This document shows positions 10,718 through 20,188 of a stretch of 64,000 bases of DNA, in pieces. The stretch is from NCBI RefSeq assembly GCF_022965805.1, contig NC_133102.1, forward strand, positions 11,762,485 through 11,826,484. The letters run 5' to 3'. The notes beneath the pieces were generated by a model, which saw only the letters and a list, made by a program, of their open reading frames with translations, had not been told where the DNA came from and made no database searches. The DNA is from Primulina eburnea (Eukaryota; Streptophyta; Magnoliopsida; Lamiales; Gesneriaceae). The position numbers and the translations under genes were made by a program. Each line of letters begins with the position of its first letter. The stretch's first letter is position 1.

Positions 10718-11901
10718 TGAAAGGAATATTTTATTCCTTTATTATTTTGCTAAATTGATATTATCAATTTATGATTTTGCCTTTCTAGATTATTAAATCT
10801 TGCTTGATTTAATTTAAATGATAATATCTTGGTTTACTTATTTGTAGATTATGAGATCTTGCTTGATTTAATTCTAGATGATAATAACTTGATTGATTTA
10901 TATCTAGATATTATATGATTTGTTTTTAATATGATTTATATCTCCAAGATATTCTATCCATGTTTAAAAGAGTGTTATCCCTAATGAAAATATGTTTTCC
11001 ATATTTTGTAGGACTCTTCTATTGAATAACTTTTAGGTCAAGCCATCTATTTAAATATGAGAAGTCTTGCAGCCGTACAGTGGGGTTTTTGGAGAGGAGA
11101 GAGTTGGACTAGGAAGCTTTTCACATAGAAGAAATTACAAAAGTCCAGCATATATTTGCTCTACATTTTTATGTGATCGGGTTGTCACTTTATTGTGTAG
11201 GTGCTGAAGTTTTGTGTGATTGTGGATCACTTTGTTGTGAAGAGAAGCTGCTGGAGTTTTTGGGAGTCTTCGGGAAGGTCGGCAGAGGAGTTCTTACATA
11301 GAAGAATATACGAAAGCCGAGCCTATTTTTGATGAGAAGTTTTCGTGTGATCGATTGATCACTTTGCAACGCAGAAAGCTGCTGGAGTATTTTCTGAACA
11401 CACAAGTTCAGTATTGGAGATTTTCGTGTAAAGTGTTTGAGTGATTGATTCACAGATTTTCCGTGTTGCCGATTGGTGTTGCCAACACTCGGAGACAACA
11501 CTGACGCAGAGTGTTGGACGAAGAGTGGTTGTGTTTGTTTTAAGCAATACGTTTTTATTTTATGCATCTAGTTTTTATGTGGTTTATTTTGATGCATTTT
11601 TAATTCCTTGGAGTGTAAAGGAATTTGCTTTTGTTTTCTCACTAGTATTGTTTTTGGTGTAAACGATTTACATAATTTTTCTAGTGAAATTTTTGCCATG
11701 AGGCATCGCACAAGTATTCGTACTGGTGCATAATTTAAAGCTGGTGTTTATTCATTAAAATTATATTTGTGTGTTAAATACTTAACTTCCGCTGCCGTGT
11801 TGCGTACAGTGTTGACAACACTGGACACAACACTAACTTCTGATACACACATTATAATAATGTTTTTATATTTATTTCCTGCACAACAACAATTCCTTAC
11901 A
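10718..11901 (+). repeat. 5' LTR of the Copia element
   Basis: It starts TGAAAGGAATA and ends ATTCCTTACA, 1184 bp. It carries two copies of the composite palindrome (about 11463-11515 and 11797-11834). Seven of about nine differences from the 3' LTR are transitions, mostly G/A, as expected from methylated cytosine decay. Confidence 0.95.
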
Positions 11902-11903
11902 AG

Positions 11904-11916
11904 TGGTATCAGAGCC
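11904..11916 (+). other. Primer-binding site, initiator-Met tRNA
   Basis: TGGTATCAGAGCC, two bases after the 5' LTR, matches the 3' end complement of plant initiator methionine tRNA used by most Copia elements to start minus-strand DNA synthesis. Confidence 0.93.
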
Positions 11917-11990
11917 AACGCTTGATACACTAAGTGATTGATTCTGGTTTATTGTTGTTTTTTTTTTCCAGGAAATTTAACAGAATCCCG

Positions 11991-13004
11991 ATGGACATAT
12001 TATCCAAGAATACTGCTGTTTTGAAGGAAAAATGCTGGCTGCAAGTCAACCCGCACGGTGTTGCCTCTGGTGTTGCAACACCGGGCCGCAACACCACTTC
12101 AAAATCCTTGTGTCTCAATGCTAAATATCACGGTGACGAACTCACATTTGAATGTGTGCAGGCTATGTATGAGGAGCTATACGAAGATTGGATCAAAAGA
12201 AATAAAATAAATTCCATCCTCTCTAAGGATAATGCTGATCTGAAAGAATTTGTGTCTCGACTTGAAGTTGTGCTTAGCAAGAAGGATCTTGAATTGTGCA
12301 AAGTCAAGGAGGAGCTTGAGAAGGCCTCAAAGACTCTTGCAAAATTCAACTCAAGTTCGTCAAAACTTGACTCAATGCTAACTATGGGAAAGGACAACAT
12401 AACTGATCTTGGATATGTTGAAAGCACATATGAACATGGTGAAACTTCCAATTCTAAATCAAAATCAACCATGTTTGTAAAGGCAAGCGAAGACTGCTCT
12501 GTCCCCTTAACAGTGAAACCTCCCATGAAGACTCTGTCAATCTCAAAGCAAGCCTCGGAACAAATGCTGAAACAGAATAGAGCTTCCTCTTCTCATTTGA
12601 AAGTTGACCCGCCAGTGAAGATGCCACAAACCAAGAAGCAAATGTCAACTTGTAAATCAAAGCAAAGAAAGCGACATTTTATTTGCCACTACTGTCATAA
12701 ATCAGGTCACATCAAACCTTTCTGTTTTAAACTGAGAAATGACTATATGAATTGGCATGTAAATCTGGTGTTGCCCACTGTGTTGCCCACGGTGTTGCCC
12801 AACACCAGGCGCAACACAACAGTCAAGAAACCTCCTGTGAAGAAAGTTTGGGTACCAAAAGCTGTTATTCATTGCAATATCATTTATACTTCTTTAAAAA
12901 CTAACATTGCAGGTGCATGGTACTTTGACAGTGGGTGCTCACACCACATGACAGGATCTAAAGCACGCCTCACGGATTATGTTGAAGTAAAAGTGGGTGT
13001 GTAA
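11991..13004 (+). pseudogene. Truncated Gag with zinc knuckle, running into protease
   Basis: The frame is open from 11934, but the first plausible start after the primer site is the ATG at 11991 (MDILSKN). Visible in order: a short N-terminal segment, a Glu/Lys/Leu-rich coiled coil (about codons 50-130 of the open frame) ending in GKDNITDLGYV, a basic linker, a CCHC zinc knuckle CHYCHKSGHIKPFC, and the protease motif WYFDSGCSHHMTG. Sirevirus Gag normally has a large capsid-like N-terminal half, absent here. The frame is lost after 13004 just past the protease motif. Two composite palindromes (12057 and 12767) sit inside the coding sequence in different reading frames. Non-autonomous remnant. 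Confidence 0.85.
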
Positions 13005-13204
13005 CCTATGGTGGTGGTGCCAAAGGAAGAATTGTAGGCAAAGGAACCCTGAATGTTGATGGACTTCCTGAACTTCACAATGTTCTACATGTTGAAGAAC
13101 TTAACTCAAACTTAATAAGCATAAGTCAACTTTGTGATGATGATTTACATGTTAAGTTCAATAAAAATAATTGTGAAGTTTTTAATGATTCCAATGTTTG
13201 TGTA

Positions 13205-14104
13205 ATGTCAGGTACTCGTTCTGCTGAAAATTGCTATCAATTGGGAGAAGGTGATGATTGCCGAAGTTCCAAGGTGAGTGAATTAGACGTATGGCATCAA
13301 AAACTAGGACATGTGAGCTTCAAGACTTTGAAGAATCTGAGTAAGTTTGATGCTGTGAGAGGTATGCCAAATTTGAGTTCAATTAACGATTATGTTTGTG
13401 GACCGTGTCAGAAAGTTAAACAAACCCATGTTGCGCACCCGGTGTTGCAACACTTTGGGACAACACGGTGCCTTGAACTCTTGCATATGGATTTAATGGG
13501 TCCGATGGAAGTTGAGAGCTTGGGTGGTAAGAAATATTCGTTTGTTTGTGTTGATGATTTTTCGCATTTTACTTGGGTAAGTTTTCTTAGAGAAAAATCT
13601 GATACATTTGATGCTTTTAAGAAGTTGCATGCTAGGATAACAAATCTGTATGATATGAGGGTGGTTAAAATAAGAACCGATCATGGTGAGGAGTTCGAAA
13701 ATTCTCATTTTGTTTCTTTGTGTCATAAGAAATGTATCAGTCATGAATATTCATCTCCGAAGACCCCTCAAAAATTCGGCATAGCTGAAAGGAAAAATCG
13801 AACCCTCCTAGAAATGGCTCGGGTCATGCTTAGTTCTAAAAATGTGTCAAAATGTTTTTGGGCCGAAGCTTTAAATACGGCATGTCACATTTCCAACCGT
13901 GTTTATTTAAGGAGTGGTTCTACAATGACCTCATATGAGATTATAATGGGAAGAAAACCAAACCTTAAATATTTTCATATTTTTGGATGTGTAGGTTATG
14001 TGTTGAATGATAGAGATCATCTAGCTAAATTTGATTCAAAAATGATAAATGTCTTTTTCTTGGATACTCTACAAATGGTCGTGCTTATCGTGTATTTCAT
14101 CTGA
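13205..14104 (+). pseudogene. Copia integrase fragment
   Basis: The 299-codon frame holds the GAG-pre-integrase zinc motif (WHQKLGHVSF ... CGPCQKVK) and the integrase core: LLHMDLMGPM with the first Asp, IRTDHGEEF with the second, and GIAERKNRTLLEMAR with the Glu. The C-terminal part (IFGCVGYVLNDRDHLAKFD) is followed by a frame break at about 14060. The DDE catalytic residues are all present. Normally the enzyme joins retrotransposon cDNA to the chromosome. Here it is separated from Gag by a frame break, so a functional polyprotein is unlikely. Confidence 0.88.
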
Positions 14105-14118
14105 GAACTAGGACTACA

Positions 14119-14776
14119 ATGGAATCAATTAACGCTGTGTTTGATGATCTTGCAGATCTGATAGTTAAAACACCGGAGGCTGATGTAGAAGAATTGCTGG
14201 ATATAAGTGAGGCACTGACCAGAAACAGTGTTGAGTCTGGTGTTGAGACCAGTGAAGCAACACCAAGCACAACACCGCCTCTGAACCAACCAGAAACTGT
14301 GGATAATGATAACAATGATAATGATGATGTGGTGATTAATCGTGAAAGAGAAATTCCCAGCAAGATTCAGAAGAATCATCCATCATCACAAATCATTGGT
14401 GAATTACATGATGGTGTGCAAACAAGAAACAAAGAAAAGGTGGACTACCGCAAAATGATTGGTTTAATCTGCATGAGCTCCACGTTTTCCCAGGTAAGTC
14501 ACTCGTGTTTTATGTCTCAAATTGAACCCAACAATAATAATGATGGTACATTGTGTCGACTCAAGTGTTATAGACATTTCTAAGAATCCTATTCAACACA
14601 CTCGAACAAAACACATAGATATAAGACGTCACTTTATTCGAGATTTGGTTGAAAAAGGCATAATTCGACTGGAATTTGTTAGGACTGAGAATCAACTGAC
14701 TGATATATTCACGAAACCTTTGGATTTTGAGAGATTTTCCAATCTTCGGAAATCTCTCAGCATGTGTGTACTTTAA
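14119..14776 (+). pseudogene. Integrase C-terminal tail fused to RNase H end; RT deleted
   Basis: The acidic, variable tail between integrase and reverse transcriptase is visible up to about 14530 (ending near SQIEPNN, where the RT region normally begins a few residues later). It jumps directly to the last part of Copia RNase H in another frame (ISKNPIQHTRTKHIDIRRHF ... ENQLTDIFTKPLD, 14580-14776). The whole RT palm and most of RNase H are absent, a loss that I estimate at about 2 kb by comparison with complete Copia elements. The junction lies near 14530-14560. The element cannot encode its own polymerase. Confidence 0.85.
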
Positions 14777-15108
14777 ACATTTGTTCAGTGTTGTCCATGG
14801 TGTTGCCAACACCAGAGACAACATCCGTTTGTGCATGACTATTTTTAGGATGTTAGGCATACTGCATAATCATCCTATTTGTGTAATGACTGAACAGTGA
14901 AGGCAAATTTCTGAAAGGTACCCTCTGAGTTTTCATACTTCCAATCGTATGTTGAGAAATAGTTTTTGCTCAAATCCAAGGCATTGAATAGTTGAGGACT
15001 TTCATGAAAATCGTGATCTTGTCTAAAGTGAAAAGATGACTTGGAAAATGTGAGCAAAAGGAGAAAAACAGAAAAGAGGTAAATAAAAAAAATTGTTTAG
15101 AAGAAAAT

Positions 15109-15249
15109 GGAAAAAGCTACCTAGAGGGGTTCATTGAAGACCGTTCTTCTAGTGTGGGAGCTACCACTTCTAAGTAAAAAGTAATGAAAAAAGCTACCTA
15201 GGGGAGTCCTTTGAAGACCGTTCTTCTAGTGTGGGAGCTACCATTTCTG
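15109..15249 (+). repeat. Tandem repeat, period 77 bp, two copies
   Basis: Two near-identical 64-bp segments (aaaaagctacctag ... gtgggagctacca), at 15109-15172 and 15186-15249, lie in the non-coding 3' part of the Copia element. Each contains gaagaccgttcttct. Confidence 0.85.
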
Positions 15250-16119
15250 ATTCAAAAGATTTTTATGGAAGTTTGAATAAAACTAAGAAGTGTTGCCTGG
15301 AGGTGTTGCCAACACCAAGTTCAGACACAACACAATTTATACACTGTCTGACATTTCGATATCTCATCATATTTGAGGCATATTTAGGACATGCATATTG
15401 ATTTTTGTTTCGTGAATTCATCATGTGCAGTGACATATCAGTGTTGACCTATGACAGTTGATAAAAACCTTGATTATCTAGATTTTGAATTTATGTGTAT
15501 ACTTGTGTCAGTGGGTTATAATCGACGTGGGTTTTCACAGGATATTCTTTTGAAATCGTTGTAACACGAGTTTGAATCAATTTTTCTATTTGTTTTTGGG
15601 ATAGAACCGTAATTAGTGTTTTGGGTAAATTTCGAACATATTACCTTCACCGTGCAAATTCTCTGGAGCTGAAGGATTGAATTGATTTTCTTTTCTAAGA
15701 GTAAATATGTTTTGTTGTTGTTAAATGCCTGATAATTACTCTTGCTTGTTCTCATTTACCCTCACAATCTTTCTTACTCTCGTGATTTCTTTGTGGTTTT
15801 TTTTCTGTGCTTAACTCCTGATATATCTTTATAATTTTCTCTCACGTTTTACACATAGCTGAGTATAATCTGCTTTTGGAAGTTGGCTTACATTCTGGCC
15901 AAAAAGAGGGAGTATGCGGACCAAAAATGCAAAAGAATGATGCTGAGTATCTGGAGTTGCTGAGCTTGAATGAATACTTATACTCTGTCTTTAATGCTCT
16001 TTTTAGGTTGCTTTACATGATTAATGAATTTCTCATTCGTATGACTTCTTATGTTTTCAGGTGTTCTAATGATGGTGTTGACAACACTGTCAACAACACC
16101 AGTGTTCTAACATGTTTAA

Positions 16120-16247
16120 TTCAGGGGGAGATGAACTTTGACTCAGGGGGAGACACACTCCAATGCAGGGGGAGCTTAACTGACTGCGATGCTAACCAAG
16201 ATTATCATTTTTGGATGTTTTGTCCAGAAAGGCAAAAAGGGGGAGAT
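16120..16247 (+). other. Multiple polypurine tracts before the 3' LTR
   Basis: AGGGGGAGA-type tracts occur at about 16123, 16145 and 16166, and a final AAAAAGGGGGAGAT directly abuts the 3' LTR at 16248. The last one is the expected primer for plus-strand DNA synthesis. Repeated tracts upstream of the 3' LTR are a reported feature of Sireviruses. A further decayed tract (aaaaagagggagta) lies at about 15900. Confidence 0.85.
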
Positions 16248-17431
16248 TGAAAGGAATATTTTATTCCTTTATTATTTTGCTAAATTGATATTATCAATTT
16301 ATGATTTTGCCTTTCTAGATTATTAAATCTTGCTTGATTTAATTTAAATGATAATATCTTGGTTTACTTATTTGTAGATTATGAAATCTTGCTTGATTTA
16401 ATTCTAGATGATAATAACTTGATTGATTTATATCTAGATATTATATGATTTCTTTTTAATATGATTTATATCTCCAAGATATTCTATCCATGTTTAAAAG
16501 AGTGTTGTCCCTAATGAAAATATGTTTTCCATATTTTGTAGGACTCTTCTATTGAATAACTTTTAGGTCAAGCCATCTATTTAAATATGAGAAGTCTTGC
16601 AGCCGTACAGTGGGGTTTTTGGAGAGGAGAGAGTTGGACTAGGAAGCTTTTCACATAGAAGAAATTACAAAAGTCCAACATATATTTGCTCTACATTTTT
16701 ATGTGATCGGGTTGTCACTTTATTGTGTAGGTGCTGAAGTTTTGTGTGATTGTGGATCACTTTGTTGTGAAGAGAAGCTGCTGGAGTTTTTGGGAGTCTT
16801 CGGGAAGGTCGGCAGAGGAGTTCTTACATAGAAGAATATACGAAAGCCGAGCCTATTTTTGATGAGAAGTTTTCGTGTGATCGATTGATCACTTTGCAAC
16901 GCAGAAAGCTGCTGGAGCATTTTCTGAACACACAAGTTCAGTATTGGAGATTTTCGTGTGAAGTGTTTGAGTGATTGATTCACAGATTTTCCGTGTTGCC
17001 GATTGGTGTTGCCAACACTCGGAGACAACACTGACGCAAAGTGTTGGACGAAGAGTGGTTGTGTTTGTTTTAAGCAATACGTTTTTATTTTATGCATCTA
17101 GTTTTTATGTGGTTTATTTTGATGCATTTTTAATTCCTTGGAGTGTAAAGGAATTTGCTTTTGTTTTCTCACTAGTATTGTTTTTGGTGTAAACGATTTA
17201 CATAATTTTTCTAGTGAAATTTTTGCCATGAGGCATCGCACAAGTATTCGTACTTGTGCATAATTTAAAGCTGGTGTTTATTCATTAAAATTATATTTGT
17301 GTGTTAAATACTTAACTTCCGCTGCCGTGTTGCGTACAGTGTTGACAACACTGGACACAACACTAACTTCTGATACACACATTATAATAATATTTTTATA
17401 TTTATTTCCTGCACAACAACAATTCCTTACA
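16248..17431 (+). repeat. 3' LTR of the Copia element
   Basis: Same length as the 5' LTR (1184 bp), offset exactly 5530 bases, with about nine substitutions and no indels by eye. It carries the same two composite palindromes (about 16993 and 17327). Confidence 0.95.
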
Positions 17432-18154
17432 GATACATTGGTTCTGGCTTGAATGGTTTTCGAAGCTTGGAACCTACGCATGTCTTGGACCAAAACGATT
17501 TACTAAATTTTTGTTTGAAAAAGAAAAAGAGGAAGGATGAATGACACAAAATAATAATCGGACGACTTTGTTATTATCCACTTTCACTAACTTTTAATTT
17601 TGTATTATATAATTTTGTATTATATACAATTGTTAAACTTTTAATTTTAAAATTTTAAAACATGATGTAGTTGTAATAATTTGACAAATGAATTGCACGA
17701 CTTAGTGGTGTGATAGGAAACAATTTTTTTTTTTAAATTCCTCTTTCTAAGCAGTTTTATGTTGTCAATATGAATGGAATCATTATTTTAGTTAAAAACA
17801 ATTTTTCTTTAGACAAATCTGTATCAAACAAAATTATATATTAACTTAAAAGGGTTATATTTACATATTTGAAGTGGCTATATAAAAAAGACCAAGCTAA
17901 TTACTCTCACATATTTTAGTTGACCTTGAATTTATTTAGAAATAAAAGGTTGTTTACAAAGTCTCTGGTGAACGTCCTTTCAAAAAATATAAAATAATTT
18001 TTTATGGATTAAATGGAATATGATATTTGTTCGAAGACGATATCATAAGTTTAAATTTTTTTTTTAAATTGAATACGAAATTTGTTCGGAGATGATATCA
18101 TAAGTTTTTTTTTTTTAAAAAAAGTCATAAGGTTCGATTAGGACTAATATTAAA
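17432..18154. other. Flank of the Copia insertion, no confident gene
   Basis: An uninterrupted 37-codon reading frame begins at the insertion point and ends at a TGA near 17540 with a Lys/Arg-rich tail. It could be the end of an exon cut by the retrotransposon, but no upstream partner is evident in 10570-10717. A diverged duplication of about 48 bp (18008-18055 and 18067-18112, ttgttcgaagacgatatcat type) follows. Confidence 0.35.
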
Positions 18155-18360
18155 TGACAAAAACTTCTATAAAACGGTCTCACATGTCGTATTTTGTGAT
18201 ACAGATCTCTTATTTGTATCATCCATAAAAAAATATTATTTTTTACGCTAAGAATATTACTTTTATTATGAATATCGGTAGGATTGACCCGTCTCACAGA
18301 TAAAAATTCGTGAGATCGTCTTATAGATAAAAATTCGTGAGACCGTTTCACAAAAGATTT
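18155..18360 (+). mobile_element. Palindromic-end repeat with duplicated right end
   Basis: Diverged copy. The right terminal block (gataaaaattcgtgagac) occurs twice, at about 18298 and 18325, suggesting slippage or partial gene conversion after insertion. Confidence 0.65.
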
Positions 18361-19233
18361 ATTAATATTAAATTTATATTTAAAAGGAAGTCATAAGAAA
18401 AAGTAAGTCTGTAGGTTGCACGCCCCGACTTTATTCAATCTTCGGGATGCTCAAAAGGGGGAAGAAAGGGACAAAAGAGTCCAAAAACTAAAGCTGACAG
18501 GTATGCAATAGGTCAGCCGAGGGGAATCAGTGTCGCCACATTAATTAATTCATTAATTACTCTCCTTAAACCACTAACCCCCGCCTATTAATTGTGTTTT
18601 ATTGCATACTTAATTTGTTATTATTTATTTCTTATCACTCTAATTAAATTAATACTATGGTTTCTTTCTATTGTCTTAAATATATATATATATATATATT
18701 TCAGTTTTTACGTTAAGTTATATATTTTTAATTTTATTAATATACTTCTATTAATTAGTTCTGAATGAATTAAATAAAGTTAAAATATGAAGTTAATAAG
18801 CAAGCTTTTTTTTCAATGCTTTTATTAATAATTGTAAAAAAAACATATATTTCTGGACTGAGGAACTAATATACTTTAGGACATTGTAGCAAAAACAATA
18901 TAATTAAAATATTTAAAAATGTATAATACTTCAAACACTATGTTTCAATCTTAAATTATTTCCAAAAAATCTAATGCTTCTGGCTTATTAAAAAACATAA
19001 CTAGTAGTGGTCATGCAAATCTAATATTTTTTCAGCTATATATATTAGTTCTCAAGTTTTATGTTTGAATTCATTTTTCAACCATGCAAATTTTTTTTGT
19101 CAATATTTATTTAACCAAAAATTATTGTACTTCTTTTTAATATAGTTTTGTTATACCTAGTGATATTTTTTTACAGCGAAATATTTGGATAGTCGATTTC
19201 ATCGAATAAATGTGAACATATTTAATAATTATT
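18361..19233. other. AT-rich intergenic sequence, no gene seen
   Basis: A (TA)n microsatellite lies at about 18680-18700, among long AT runs. Nothing coding is supported. Confidence 0.5.
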
Positions 19234-19421
19234 TGACAAAAACTTGGGTGAGACGGTCTCACGGATCGTATCTGTGAGACGGATCTCTTATTTGGGCCAT
19301 CCATTAAAAATATTACGTTTTATGCTAAGAGTATTATACTTTTTATTGTGAATATGAGTAGGATTGACCCGTCTCACGGATTAAGATCTGTGAAACGGTC
19401 TCATATGAGATCCACTCTAAT
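19234..19421 (+). mobile_element. Palindromic-end repeat, plus orientation
   Basis: Well preserved copy (aaaaacttgggtgagacggt to gatccactc). It is the left arm of an inverted pair upstream of the hydrolase gene. Confidence 0.75.
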
Positions 19422-19477
19422 TGTTTTTGTTGGTAGATAAATAAACTGTGAGGTTTGAGTTGTTGTATGATTTAAAA

Positions 19478-19661
19478 AGAGTGAGTCTCATGTGAGATCG
19501 TCTCACGGATCTTAATCTGTGAGACGGGTCAACCATACCCATATTCATAATAAAAAGTAATACTCTTAGTATAAAAAGTAATACTTTTTTATGAATGACC
19601 CAAATAAGAGATCCGTCTCACGAATACGACCGTGAGACCGTTTCACATGGGTTTTTGCCAT
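19478..19661 (-). mobile_element. Palindromic-end repeat, minus orientation
   Basis: Inverted copy, starting with gagtctcatgtgagatcgtc and ending gtttcacatgggtttttgcc. With the plus copy 57 bp away it forms an inverted repeat of about 430 bp that ends roughly 100-150 bp before the likely transcribed region of the hydrolase gene. Confidence 0.75.
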
Positions 19662-19835
19662 ATTTTAATAAATCAAAATAATTTTGCTAAAAAAAGAGGT
19701 GAAAATAACAGTCGGAGGGTTGAAATTGGAATTACACCTTTCCTACAAACGCCAGTTCAGATTCGATGAAAACAACTGGAGATTACCAAGAAAATGAATA
19801 ATCCCCAAATTTGAACACCCACAGCACACACTGAT

Positions 19836-19859
19836 TATCTCTCTCTCTCTCTGTCTCTC
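19836..19859 (+). repeat. (CT)n tract in hydrolase 5' leader region
   Basis: tctctctctctctctg plus tctctca, a pyrimidine tract of the kind common near plant transcription starts and in 5' untranslated leaders. It lies about 330 bp before the start codon of the hydrolase gene. Confidence 0.6.
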
Positions 19860-20188
19860 ACCGGTAAACATCTGAGAAAGAAGAGAATCGCAACTGTCAA
19901 GCAGGGATTCATTGGAAAATCGAGAACTACAAAAGATTACTTGAAGTTTTGGATGAATTTTGTTGGATTGATGCGAGGGTGTGGCTGTGGTGGCGCCGGA
20001 GGATTGCCGGCAATCGGTTTGGCGCCGGGAGATGGGTGGTGCGACGCCGTTCCCTCTGGATCGTGTTTTTTCTTATTGCTTTAGCGTTTTGATCTCGTAC
20101 CGATCTCGTACTTTGTAGGTATATTCGGAAAATTTTCTAATATAATTTTGTAGTTTTAGATTGGTTCTTTGTTGTATTTTGGAAAAAA

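Larger units (their letters stand above)
10718..17431 (+). mobile_element. Sirevirus-like Copia retrotransposon, complete ends, internally deleted
   Basis: The 6714-bp element has two 1184-bp LTRs (10718-11901 and 16248-17431) that differ at about nine positions by eye, and a perfect 5-bp target duplication GATAC (10713-10717, 17432-17436). It has an initiator-Met tRNA binding site, a Gag-integrase region and several purine tracts before the 3' LTR. The integrase sequence, coiled-coil Gag, long 3' non-coding part and multiple AGGGGGAGA tracts resemble the Sirevirus lineage of Ty1/Copia. Reverse transcriptase and most of RNase H are deleted, and the capsid half of Gag is missing. The element must have moved using another element's enzymes. 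The low LTR divergence points to a recent insertion. Confidence 0.93.

Noticed and set aside
11190..11567. Minus-strand 125-codon ORF in the Copia LTR, also at 16720-17097
   Set aside because: It recurs only because the LTR is duplicated, and lies in LTR sequence with no domain.
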